This document shows, one piece after another, positions 1 through 6,700 of a stretch of 16,799 nucleotides of DNA. A program made the position numbers and the translations under genes. The first letter of the stretch is position 1. Every line of letters begins with the position of its first letter. The stretch comes from an uncultured bacterium (GTDB lineage: Bacteria; Patescibacteriota; Patescibacteriia; UBA1558; GWA2-36-10): assembly GCA_903876815.1 (NCBI GenBank), contig CAIRBL010000017.1, positions 1 to 16,799 of the forward strand. Direction: 5' to 3'. The notes under the pieces are model-generated. The model saw only the letters and a program-made list of their open reading frames with translations. It ran no database searches and was not told where the DNA came from.

Positions 1-3
1 CCG

Positions 4-276
4 ATGTCTTTTTTTAATTTTGAAAATATTTATTTTTGGTTTGTTGTTTGTGGTTTATTGATTTTGGCTTTTGCTTTGTGGTTTTTGTGGTTGGAGCTAA
101 AAATTGCTTCTAAAGCAGATCAAGTAGTGAAACACGAGTTAAACAAAGAAGAGAAAACAAAAAAAATTAAAAAAAGGAAAGTGATGCATCTGGAGCCAGT
201 GGAGCATATTCCAGAAGCTCGATCAGTTTTAAGAGATAAAAAAGTTTATCAAGTCAGTGTCAGAAAGACCAAATAA
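4..276 (+). CDS. Small single-pass membrane protein, unknown function (possibly 5'-partial)
   Basis: Reads as 90 residues from the ATG at position 4. The frame is open to the window edge, so the true start may lie upstream. Residues about 9-30 form one hydrophobic, Trp/Phe-rich membrane segment. The rest (about 33-90) is highly charged, with a Lys-rich stretch near 47-58, and is probably cytoplasmic by the positive-inside rule. I recognise no domain, and no catalytic motif is visible. It is followed 79 nt later by recJ on the same strand, with a hairpin and a possible promoter between them, so it more likely ends an upstream transcript than belongs with recJ. Being a gene is supported by the open frame and a plausible membrane topology only. 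Confidence 0.6.
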   Translation: MSFFNFENIYFWFVVCGLLILAFALWFLWLELKIASKADQVVKHELNKEEKTKKIKKRKVMHLEPVEHIPEARSVLRDKKVYQVSVRKTK

Positions 277-283
277 TGGTCTT
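265..283 (+). terminator. Weak hairpin over the stop codon of the first gene
   Basis: AAGACC (265-270) pairs with GGTCTT (278-283) around a 7-nt loop containing the TAA stop. A run of five T lies at 295-299, too far for a textbook intrinsic terminator. A chance hairpin is possible. Confidence 0.2.
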
Positions 284-304
284 GGTGGCTAAAATTTTTA
301 ATAC

Positions 305-313
305 TTGCTACAA
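305..313 (+). promoter_or_regulatory. Possible extended -10 promoter for recJ
   Basis: TGCTACAAT at 305-313 matches an extended -10 (TGn plus TACAAT, 5 of 6 to TATAAT). No good -35 is visible at the normal spacing. A start near 320 would give a leader of about 36 nt and would fall inside the hairpin at 312-340, so the two calls partly compete. Confidence 0.25.
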
Positions 314-340
314 TAAAGCCTGAGATTTTCAGACTTTATT
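312..340 (+). terminator. Hairpin upstream of recJ, terminator-like
   Basis: The arms 312-323 and 329-340 pair over 11 of 12 positions (one C/A mismatch, 319/333) around a 5-nt loop. The outer half is A/T only and the 3' flank is TTCAAATATATT rather than a clean U-tract. It could terminate the upstream gene or be a leader structure for recJ. The ATG of recJ is 15 nt after the stem. Confidence 0.35.
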
Positions 341-355
341 TTCAAATATATTAAT

Positions 356-2071
356 ATGACAGAAAGTAGATGGCAAATAGCTGAGCCAGTGTCAGTGGAT
401 TTTTTAAACCAATTTCCAGAATTGTCTCCAATTGTGGCAACTTTGTTGTTTAATCGTGGCTTAAAAACACAGGCGGAAATTGATCAATTTTTATCACCCG
501 ATTATTCTCAAGACATCCATGATCCTTATTTATTTAAGGATATGAAAAAAGCAGTCTCAGCTATTTATGAAGCTATAAAAAATCAAGAATTAATCACAGT
601 TTTTGGTGATTATGATGCTGATGGTGTGCCAGCAGCAGTGATTTTAACTACTGTTTTAGAACGTTTGGGGGCTAAAGTAGAGGTTTATTTGCCACACAGA
701 GAAAAAGAAGGTTATGGTCTAAACAAGCAAGCAGTAGAAGAATTAGCACACAATCAAACAAAATTATTAATTACTTGTGATTGTGGCATTAGTAATTTTG
801 CAGAAGTGGAAATTGCTAATTCTTTGGGACTTGAAGTGATCATCACTGATCATCATGCGGTGCCAGAAAATTTGCCAGCAGCCTTAGCCATTATTCATCC
901 TCAAGTATTAAACGAAAAATACCCTTTTAAATTTCTTTGTGGCGGTGGAGTAGCTTTTAAGTTAGTACAGGCTCTTTTGCGACACACCGAATGTAGTGTA
1001 GATAAAGCTGAAGCGCAAAAACAAGAAAAATGGTTGTTGGATTTAGTAGCTATTGCCACAGTAGCTGATATGGTGCCATTGGTCGGTGAAAATCGTACTT
1101 TAGTCAAATATGGTATGATAGTTTTGAAAAAAACTCAACGTTTGGGTTTGCAAAAAATGATTGCAGTGGCGGGCATAGATATCAACAAACTAGATACTAC
1201 TATGATTAGCTTTGCTTTTGCTCCACGTATCAATGCTGCTGGTCGTATGGATCATGCGAATTTAGCTTATCATTTACTAAATACCAAAAACGAAGAAGAA
1301 GCTTTGAATTGGGCAACTGAATTAAATCAAGCAAACGTGCAGAGACAAAAATTGACAGAGACAGTTTTTAAAGAAGCTAAAAATCAAGTTGGGAATTTAA
1401 ATCAAAAACTATTATTTTTTTATAAAGCTGATTGGCCAGCTGGTTTGACTGGCTTAGTAGCTTCTAAGTTGGTCAAAGAGTTTAATCGGCCGGTGATTCT
1501 GTTGACTAATTTGGATGAAAAAACGATTGTTGGCTCAGGTCGGAGTATTGAAGGCTTTCATATTACTTCAGCTTTACAAAAAAATAGTGATTTGTTATTA
1601 AGGTTCGGTGGACATCCGCAGGCTTGTGGTTTTTCTTTGTCAGTTGATAATTTAGCTACTTTTCAAGATAATATGCAAAATTTAGCTAATCAAGAATTAC
1701 TAGAAGACAGCCTTAAACCAAGTTTAAAAATTGAGATAGAGCTAGATTTATCAAATATTAATTGGGATTTAGTAGAGACTGTTGGTAAATTTGAGCCTTA
1801 TGGTCAACAAAATCCAGAACCGCTCTTTGTTGCTTATGAAGTTTTAATTACTGATGTAAAAAAAGTTGGTAAAGATCAAAGTCATTGTAAATTACAACTA
1901 GTCAAGCAGGACAAAAAATTTGATGCTATTGCCTTTGGTCTAGCAAATTTGGAGTTAGCTATTGGGCAAAGAATTGATATTGTTTATAATTTAAATATAA
2001 ATCAATGGAATGGCAATAGAAGCATACAATTAATGATCAGAGACATTAAAATTTCAAATAGTTTAAAATAA
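356..2071 (+). CDS. recJ: Single-stranded-DNA-specific exonuclease RecJ
   Basis: 571 residues, the normal length for bacterial RecJ, a 5'-3' single-strand DNA exonuclease used in recombination repair and mismatch repair. The DHH phosphoesterase core is clear: GDYDADG (84-90), the aspartate of CDCGIS (141-146), TDHH (164-167), HPQ (181-183), and VADMVPL (237-243). PRINAAGR (290-297) follows. The DHHA1 module carries GGHPQACGF (418-426), with the family's GGH signature. The C-terminal part, about 455-571, fits the OB-fold DNA-binding domain of RecJ. All metal-ligand motifs look intact, so an active enzyme is expected. The ATG at 356 gives a normal N-terminus with no Shine-Dalgarno in front. RNase HI starts 7 nt after the stop, so the two are probably cotranscribed. 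Confidence 0.96.
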   Translation: MTESRWQIAEPVSVDFLNQFPELSPIVATLLFNRGLKTQAEIDQFLSPDYSQDIHDPYLFKDMKKAVSAIYEAIKNQELITVFGDYDADGVPAAVILTTVLERLGAKVEVYLPHREKEGYGLNKQAVEELAHNQTKLLITCDCGISNFAEVEIANSLGLEVIITDHHAVPENLPAALAIIHPQVLNEKYPFKFLCGGGVAFKLVQALLRHTECSVDKAEAQKQEKWLLDLVAIATVADMVPLVGENRTLVKYGMIVLKKTQRLGLQKMIAVAGIDINKLDTTMISFAFAPRINAAGRMDHANLAYHLLNTKNEEEALNWATELNQANVQRQKLTETVFKEAKNQVGNLNQKLLFFYKADWPAGLTGLVASKLVKEFNRPVILLTNLDEKTIVGSGRSIEGFHITSALQKNSDLLLRFGGHPQACGFSLSVDNLATFQDNMQNLANQELLEDSLKPSLKIEIELDLSNINWDLVETVGKFEPYGQQNPEPLFVAYEVLITDVKKVGKDQSHCKLQLVKQDKKFDAIAFGLANLELAIGQRIDIVYNLNINQWNGNRSIQLMIRDIKISNSLK

Positions 2072-2078
2072 TAAAAAT

Positions 2079-2474
2079 ATGAAGACAAAATTATTTACTG
2101 ACGGAGGAGCACGTGGTAATCCAGGTCCAGCAGCTATTGGTGGTGTTTTGTACCAAGGGGAAAAAGAGATTGCTCATTTTTCTCAGTATATAGGTGAGAC
2201 CACTAATAATCAGGCAGAGTATAAGGCACTGTTAACTGGTTTAGAATTAGCTCGCAAGCATCAAGTGACAGATTTAGAGTGTTTTTTGGATAGTGAATTA
2301 GTAGTGAAACAATTAAAAAAAGAATATAAGGTCAAAGATTCTGAATTGGCTAAGCTATTTGTTAAAGTTTGGAATTTAAGTCAGGAGTTTAGCGACATCA
2401 GTTTTACTCATGTAAGAAGAGAATTAAATAAAGAGGCTGATAGATTGGTTAATTTAGCCTTAGATCAAGCATAA
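2079..2474 (+). CDS. rnhA: Ribonuclease HI family protein
   Basis: 131 residues, a short RNase HI of the kind without an N-terminal hybrid-binding domain. It hydrolyses the RNA strand of RNA:DNA hybrids such as R-loops and lagging-strand primers. Catalytic residues visible by comparison with the family are D8 in FTDGGARGNPGP (6-17), E47 in TTNNQAEY (41-48), D71 in FLDSELVV (69-76) and D121 in KEADRLVN (118-125). H111, in FTHVRREL (109-116), matches the flexible catalytic histidine. It is 7 nt downstream of recJ, so the two DNA metabolism enzymes likely share a transcript. A strong hairpin follows the stop. It belongs to the YpdQ-like/RVT_3 branch as easily as to classical RnhA, so the gene symbol is by function rather than orthology. 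Confidence 0.92.
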   Translation: MKTKLFTDGGARGNPGPAAIGGVLYQGEKEIAHFSQYIGETTNNQAEYKALLTGLELARKHQVTDLECFLDSELVVKQLKKEYKVKDSELAKLFVKVWNLSQEFSDISFTHVRRELNKEADRLVNLALDQA

Positions 2475-2486
2475 AATTAGCTTTAT

Positions 2487-2538
2487 TTTAAAATCATTTT
2501 CTCCCGTCAGGCTTTGCTTGGGCGGGATTGATTTTAAA
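2487..2538 (+). terminator. GC-rich nested hairpin, likely intrinsic terminator of recJ-rnhA
   Basis: An inner stem TCCCGTC (2502-2508) / GGCGGGA (2521-2527), with one T.G pair, encloses AGGC/GCTT around a TTT loop. It is followed by TTGATTTT, a usable U-rich tail. An outer perfect 10-bp A/T stem (2487-2496 with 2529-2538) wraps the whole element. It stands out strongly against the AT-rich background and lies just after the rnhA stop. Confidence 0.55.
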
Positions 2539-2556
2539 CTGCAAAAATGTTATATT
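2528..2556 (+). promoter_or_regulatory. Sigma-70-type promoter for holB, predicted leaderless
   Basis: TTGATT (2528-2533) and TATATT (2551-2556) are separated by exactly 17 nt. The predicted start site, 6-8 nt past the -10, falls at 2562-2564, on or next to the A of the holB ATG (2564). The -35 overlaps the 3' flank of the preceding terminator. Confidence 0.5.
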
Positions 2557-2563
2557 TTAAACA

Positions 2564-3571
2564 ATGTCAGTCAATTTTTCCTGGCCTATTTATGGTCATC
2601 AAAGACAAATAAATTTTTTGCAAACAAGCTTAGAACAAGATAGTTTGGCTAATGCTTATTTGTTTTATGGCAGCTCTGGTTTGGGCAAAAAAATGATAGC
2701 CAGGTATTTTGCTCAAAGTCTTTTTTGTCAAACAGTCGCTGATAGGCCTTGCCAAAAATGTAGCAATTGTCACCATGTCAAACAGGGCACTTATGCTGAT
2801 TGTTATCTATTAGGCCAAACTCAAGAAGAATTATCAGCTGAAAATATTAAGGATTTTTTAAGCAGATTAAAATTAGCCTCAGCTATTGGTGGCCGTAAGT
2901 TAGCCATTATTAGTCAGGCAGACAAAATAAATTTATTTGCTGCTAATGCCTTATTAAAAATTTTGGAAGAACCACCGAAAGACACTACTATTATTTTGAT
3001 AGCCGATCAGATAGATTATTTACCAGCTACTATTTTGTCTCGTTGTCAGCTGTTAAAATTTCAAGCTCTAGATAAAAAAGCTATGGAAGATTGGCTGAGT
3101 AATTTTTCTTTGCCAGAGCTAGAAAAAGCAACGATTTTAAATTTATCTTTTGGCAAACCTGGCCGAGCTTTAAATTTTATGGCCGATAATTTGGCTAATT
3201 TTAGAGAACAATGTAATTGGCTGATCAAGTTACTTGATTTAGAAACTTTATCGGCCTTGCAAATGTTAGATAATTGGTTTGAAGTTTTGAAAAAAGACAA
3301 TTTAAAAGCTAAAGTGTCAGATTTGAGCCACTCAACGCTTGAGTATCTAGATCTTTTAGAATTATTTTGGAGAGATCTTTTGTGGGCCAAGCTAGATCGA
3401 AAGGTTTTGAATGTTTTGTATCAAAAAGAAATCAAAGATTTGTCTAAAAAATATTCTTATACTGATATTTTAAAAAATTTATTATCAATTAATAAAATAA
3501 AAAAACAAATAAAAGAAAATGTTTCTCCACAGATTTTGTGGGAAAATTTAGTGTTAAATTTTAAAACTTAA
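2564..3571 (+). CDS. holB: DNA polymerase III delta' subunit (clamp-loader AAA+ ATPase family)
   Basis: 335 residues, typical for delta', the clamp-loader subunit that helps open and load the sliding clamp. The AAA+ core begins with a Walker A-like GSSGLGKK (36-43). A zinc module follows with C55, C63, C66 and C69. LLKILEEPP (130-138) is the highly conserved clamp-loader segment. Sensor-1 SRC occurs in LSRCQ (158-162). The C-terminal region, about 210-335, is helical and poorly conserved, as expected for the collar domain. It is short for the gamma/tau protein and lacks the tau extension, so holB is preferred over dnaX. There is no Shine-Dalgarno, and a promoter sits immediately upstream. The lipoprotein gene begins 5 nt after the stop. 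Confidence 0.85.
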   Translation: MSVNFSWPIYGHQRQINFLQTSLEQDSLANAYLFYGSSGLGKKMIARYFAQSLFCQTVADRPCQKCSNCHHVKQGTYADCYLLGQTQEELSAENIKDFLSRLKLASAIGGRKLAIISQADKINLFAANALLKILEEPPKDTTIILIADQIDYLPATILSRCQLLKFQALDKKAMEDWLSNFSLPELEKATILNLSFGKPGRALNFMADNLANFREQCNWLIKLLDLETLSALQMLDNWFEVLKKDNLKAKVSDLSHSTLEYLDLLELFWRDLLWAKLDRKVLNVLYQKEIKDLSKKYSYTDILKNLLSINKIKKQIKENVSPQILWENLVLNFKT

Positions 3572-3576
3572 TTTTT

Positions 3577-4710
3577 ATGAGAAGTGCTAAAATTTTTATT
3601 CCAGTTTTATTTATTATTTTACCGTTTTTGTTAACTGGATGTATCAAAATCAAAACTGGCAGCGAAGCTGGAGTGACGGGTGGATTTTTTGTGACTCAGG
3701 ATAGCGGTGAAAAATGGGTGAGTCGCTCTGGTATTTTTGTGTCTGATGGTGTGCCAAAAAGTTTTATTGGTTCTAATGTGACTAAATTAGTCTTTGATCC
3801 ACAAGATGCAGCAGCAGTTTATTTGGGTACACAAAATAATGGCCTGTATTATAGCTACAATTATGGCCAAGGTTGGCACAATACTTTAGCTGATAAGGGA
3901 GCCATCAATGATGTGGTTGTTCATCCTAAGGATAAGTGTACTATTTACGCAGCTGTGCATAACCGTATTTGGCGTACAGATGATTGTTCTCGTACCTGGA
4001 CAGATTTATATTTTGAATCTCGAGAAAGAAAATATATCACTGCTTTAGGTATTAACTATCAAGATCCAAATGTTGTGTATGCTGCCAATAATGAAGGTGC
4101 ATTTTTACGTAGCTTAGATCAGGGTAAGTCTTGGGATGTTTTGTATCGTTTACCGAGTGGTATCAAACAGATTATTATCCAAAATCATAGTGATAACAAT
4201 ATTATTTATGCAGTGACCAACACCAAAGGAGTTTGGCGTAGTAATGATGCTGGTATAACCTGGGAAGATTTGATGGCTAAAACCGTCTATGAATTAGAAA
4301 CAGTAAAAGAAGGTGAAAGAACGATGACGGCTATCAAAAAAACCGATGAGGATAAACCATTTTTTAAGATTAGTGGTGTCAGTGATGCTCAGGTAGCAGC
4401 GACCGATGTCAGTCAAGCTGATAGCTTGATTTATGCCAATAGAATTGGTATGTTTAGGTTCGTTTCTGATCATTGGGAACAATATCCTTTGTTAACACCA
4501 AAAAACAAAGAGGCTATTTATTCTTTGACAGTCAACCCCAAAGACGGTAATGATATCTATTATGGCACAGCCAATGCTCTGTATCATACGATTGATAATG
4601 GCGCTAACTGGACTATCAAGGAATTACCGACCAAAAGAGCAGCTGGCGTCTTACAATTTGCCGCTGAAGGAAAATTGTTGTATTTGGGCGCTTATCAAGT
4701 TGAAAAATAA
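3577..4710 (+). CDS. Exported Asp-box (BNR) beta-propeller lipoprotein
   Basis: 377 residues. The N-terminus is a lipoprotein signal peptide: basic MRSAK, a hydrophobic core, then lipobox L19-T20-G21-C22. The mature protein should be lipid-anchored outside the membrane. Six Asp-box repeats (S/T-x-D-x-G-x-x-W type) occur at about 40-47, 93-100, 134-141, 179-186, 222-229 and 338-345, with a degenerate one near 295-301. This predicts a six- or seven-bladed propeller. The 93-100 copy has Asn for Asp, and the 134-141 copy lacks the Gly. The family includes sialidase-like, sortilin-like and YCF48-like folds. No catalytic residues can be assigned, so binding or a structural role is as likely as enzymatic activity. 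It lies 5 nt after holB, but the pairing has no obvious functional link. Confidence 0.8.
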   Translation: MRSAKIFIPVLFIILPFLLTGCIKIKTGSEAGVTGGFFVTQDSGEKWVSRSGIFVSDGVPKSFIGSNVTKLVFDPQDAAAVYLGTQNNGLYYSYNYGQGWHNTLADKGAINDVVVHPKDKCTIYAAVHNRIWRTDDCSRTWTDLYFESRERKYITALGINYQDPNVVYAANNEGAFLRSLDQGKSWDVLYRLPSGIKQIIIQNHSDNNIIYAVTNTKGVWRSNDAGITWEDLMAKTVYELETVKEGERTMTAIKKTDEDKPFFKISGVSDAQVAATDVSQADSLIYANRIGMFRFVSDHWEQYPLLTPKNKEAIYSLTVNPKDGNDIYYGTANALYHTIDNGANWTIKELPTKRAAGVLQFAAEGKLLYLGAYQVEK

Positions 4711-4740
4711 TTTAATATTAAATAGCTAACAAATAAATTT

Positions 4741-5295
4741 ATGCATAGTATTGTAGAAAACAATAAAATACAGTATGACAAAGCTCTAGATTATTTAAGA
4801 AATGATATCACATCTTTACGTACCGGTAGAGTCTCACCGAGTTTGGTCGAAAGTGTTAAAGTGGAATCCTATGGAGTTTTTTCTGATTTAATGCAGTTAG
4901 CATCTATTTCTTCTCCAGAGCCACACACGATTGTTATTAAGCCTTGGGATAAAGGTGTTTTGAAAAGTATAGAAAAAGCTTTGCAGACTTCTGATCTAAA
5001 TGTTAATCCAGTCGTTGATGGTGAGATTGTGCGTTTAAATTTTCCTCCTTTAACAGAAGAAGGTCGCAGAGAATTGGTAAAAATTTTGAATAAAAAATTA
5101 GAGGAAACCAAAGTAGCTTTGCGTGGTCACAGAGAAAAAATAAAAGATTTGGTTTTGGCCGCTGAAAGAAACAAAGAACTTTCTGAGGATGAAAAATTTA
5201 ATGCTTTGGAAGATTTAGATAAATTAACCAAAGACTATAATGAAAAAATTAAAGAAATAGGTCTTAAAAAAGAAGAAGAAATAATGAAAATATAA
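4741..5295 (+). CDS. frr: Ribosome recycling factor
   Basis: 184 residues, the standard length. RRF acts with EF-G to split the post-termination ribosome. The LRTGRVSP segment (26-33) matches the conserved long-helix region of domain I, with the family Arg residues in RTGR. Residues 31-103 form the small beta domain, with PWDK (73-76) conserved. The 105-184 half is a long, charged helical stretch completing the three-helix bundle. The start is 30 nt after the previous gene, with no Shine-Dalgarno. The stop overlaps the next gene's start as TAATG, which suggests translational coupling to rseP. Confidence 0.96.
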   Translation: MHSIVENNKIQYDKALDYLRNDITSLRTGRVSPSLVESVKVESYGVFSDLMQLASISSPEPHTIVIKPWDKGVLKSIEKALQTSDLNVNPVVDGEIVRLNFPPLTEEGRRELVKILNKKLEETKVALRGHREKIKDLVLAAERNKELSEDEKFNALEDLDKLTKDYNEKIKEIGLKKEEEIMKI

Positions 5296-6398
5296 TGTTT
5301 ACTTTTATAATTTTTGTTTTATTATTAGGTGTTTTAGTTTTAGTTCATGAGCTGGGTCATTTTGTCAGTGCTATTCGTCTGGGCGTTGAGGTAGAGGAAT
5401 TTGGCATCGGTTTTCCACCACGCTTATTTTCTTTCAAAAGAAAAGGCGTTTTATATTCTATTAATCTTTTGCCTTTAGGAGGTTTTGTAAAAATTAAAGG
5501 AGAAAATGGTGAAGATGATAAAAACCCACGTAGTTTTGTCAATCAAAAAACTTGGAAAAAATCTTTGATTTTATCAGCAGGCGTTTTGATGAATTTTTTG
5601 ATAGCCTTTATTTTGCTAAGTCTTGGTTTTATGATTGGTACACCAACAGCTCTTGGCCCAAATGATTTGGCAGCGGAACAAATCAAAGATAAGGGCGTGG
5701 TTGTTATTGAGGTTTTGGATAATTCACCAGCAGATTTTGCTGGTTTGGAAGTTGGTGATAAATTAATCAAAATAGATAATCAAGAAGTTCAAAATTCAGA
5801 TTTTATTTATAATTTTATCAAAGAACATCAAACTCAAGAGCTCAGTCTTTTGGTAGAACGTGCTGATAATGTCATAGAGATGAAAGCGCAGCCAAAGTCG
5901 ATTGACGGTAGCGAACCAATTTTAGGTTTAGGTATGCTAGACGTCGGCGTTGTATCGTATGGTTTTTTTGATAGTCTTTGGCAAGGTTTAAAAACCACAG
6001 TGGCCATGACTTGGCAGGTATTGGCAGCTTTTGGTAATTTGTTAAAAGATTTGATTACCACTGGTCATTTGTCGGCTGGATTGTCAGGTCCAGTGGGCGT
6101 CGCTATTATGACTGGACAAGTGGCACGTTTGGGCTTAATTTATATTATGAATTTTGCTGCTATTTTGTCCATCAATTTAGCCGTTTTAAATATTTTACCA
6201 TTTCCTGCTCTAGACGGTGGTCGTTTGGCTTTTGTCTTGTTAGAAAAAGTGAGGGGTAAAAAATTAAATGAAAAAATTGAAGCCATTATTCATAATAGTG
6301 GGTTTGCGCTATTGATGCTATTGATCGTAGTGATTACTTGGAGAGATGTAGCTAAATACGGAGATCAAATTTGGCAAGGTATTAAAAATATTTTTTAA
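5295..6398 (+). CDS. rseP: Site-2 intramembrane zinc metalloprotease, RseP/RasP type
   Basis: 367 residues. This family cleaves transmembrane substrates such as anti-sigma factors and signal-peptide remnants inside the membrane. The zinc-site HELGH (18-22) lies in the first membrane helix, and LDGG (306-309) in NILPFPALDGG supplies the third metal ligand. A single PDZ domain spans about 125-200, with the typical SPADFAGLEVGD (144-155). SGPVG (264-268) is another family motif. Hydrophobic segments are near 3-25, 96-115, 280-300 and 335-350. It has one PDZ domain, like Gram-positive RasP, rather than the two of E. coli RseP. It overlaps frr by one nucleotide. Its substrates cannot be deduced here, as no anti-sigma factor gene is nearby. 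Confidence 0.93.
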   Translation: MFTFIIFVLLLGVLVLVHELGHFVSAIRLGVEVEEFGIGFPPRLFSFKRKGVLYSINLLPLGGFVKIKGENGEDDKNPRSFVNQKTWKKSLILSAGVLMNFLIAFILLSLGFMIGTPTALGPNDLAAEQIKDKGVVVIEVLDNSPADFAGLEVGDKLIKIDNQEVQNSDFIYNFIKEHQTQELSLLVERADNVIEMKAQPKSIDGSEPILGLGMLDVGVVSYGFFDSLWQGLKTTVAMTWQVLAAFGNLLKDLITTGHLSAGLSGPVGVAIMTGQVARLGLIYIMNFAAILSINLAVLNILPFPALDGGRLAFVLLEKVRGKKLNEKIEAIIHNSGFALLMLLIVVITWRDVAKYGDQIWQGIKNIF

Positions 6399-6406
6399 AA
6401 ATTTGC

Positions 6407-6688
6407 ATGAAATTTACTCTAAATAGTAATAAGTTAAATCCTTTGACAGCTATGCGTTTAGCTGGCTATCATCCAGATAGATTTGGCAAGAGTTATATTC
6501 GTCGTTTAAGTGGAGGTGATTTTCCTCGTTTTCATGTGTATTTAAAAGAAGATTTAGGCAATATAGAATTAAATTTACATTTAGATCAAAAAGGAGCTTG
6601 CTACCAAGGGTCAACTGCTCACAGCGGAGATTATGATGGTGATGTTTTGGAAGCAGAAAAAGAAAGAATTTTATATATTTTGAAATAG
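6407..6688 (+). CDS. Conserved-looking small protein, unknown function
   Basis: 93 residues, soluble, with no signal peptide or membrane helix. The start is 8 nt after rseP and the stop 12 nt before proS, so it is embedded in the cluster. Blocks that look constrained are NPLTAMRLAGYH (11-22), IRRLSGGDFPRFH (31-43), LNLHLDQK (55-62) and AHSGDYDGD (71-79). The density of His, Asp, Gly and aromatic residues is more like a folded, possibly metal- or ligand-binding protein than random sequence. I recall similar small unknown proteins in candidate-phyla genomes, but I cannot name a family with certainty. No function is assigned. Confidence 0.8.
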   Translation: MKFTLNSNKLNPLTAMRLAGYHPDRFGKSYIRRLSGGDFPRFHVYLKEDLGNIELNLHLDQKGACYQGSTAHSGDYDGDVLEAEKERILYILK

Positions 6689-6700
6689 TAATAAATATTT

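Noticed and set aside
5268..5286. Purine-rich GAAGAAGAA before the rseP start as a Shine-Dalgarno
   Set aside because: It encodes the Lys/Glu-rich end of frr and lacks GGAGG; initiation by the TAATG overlap is simpler.
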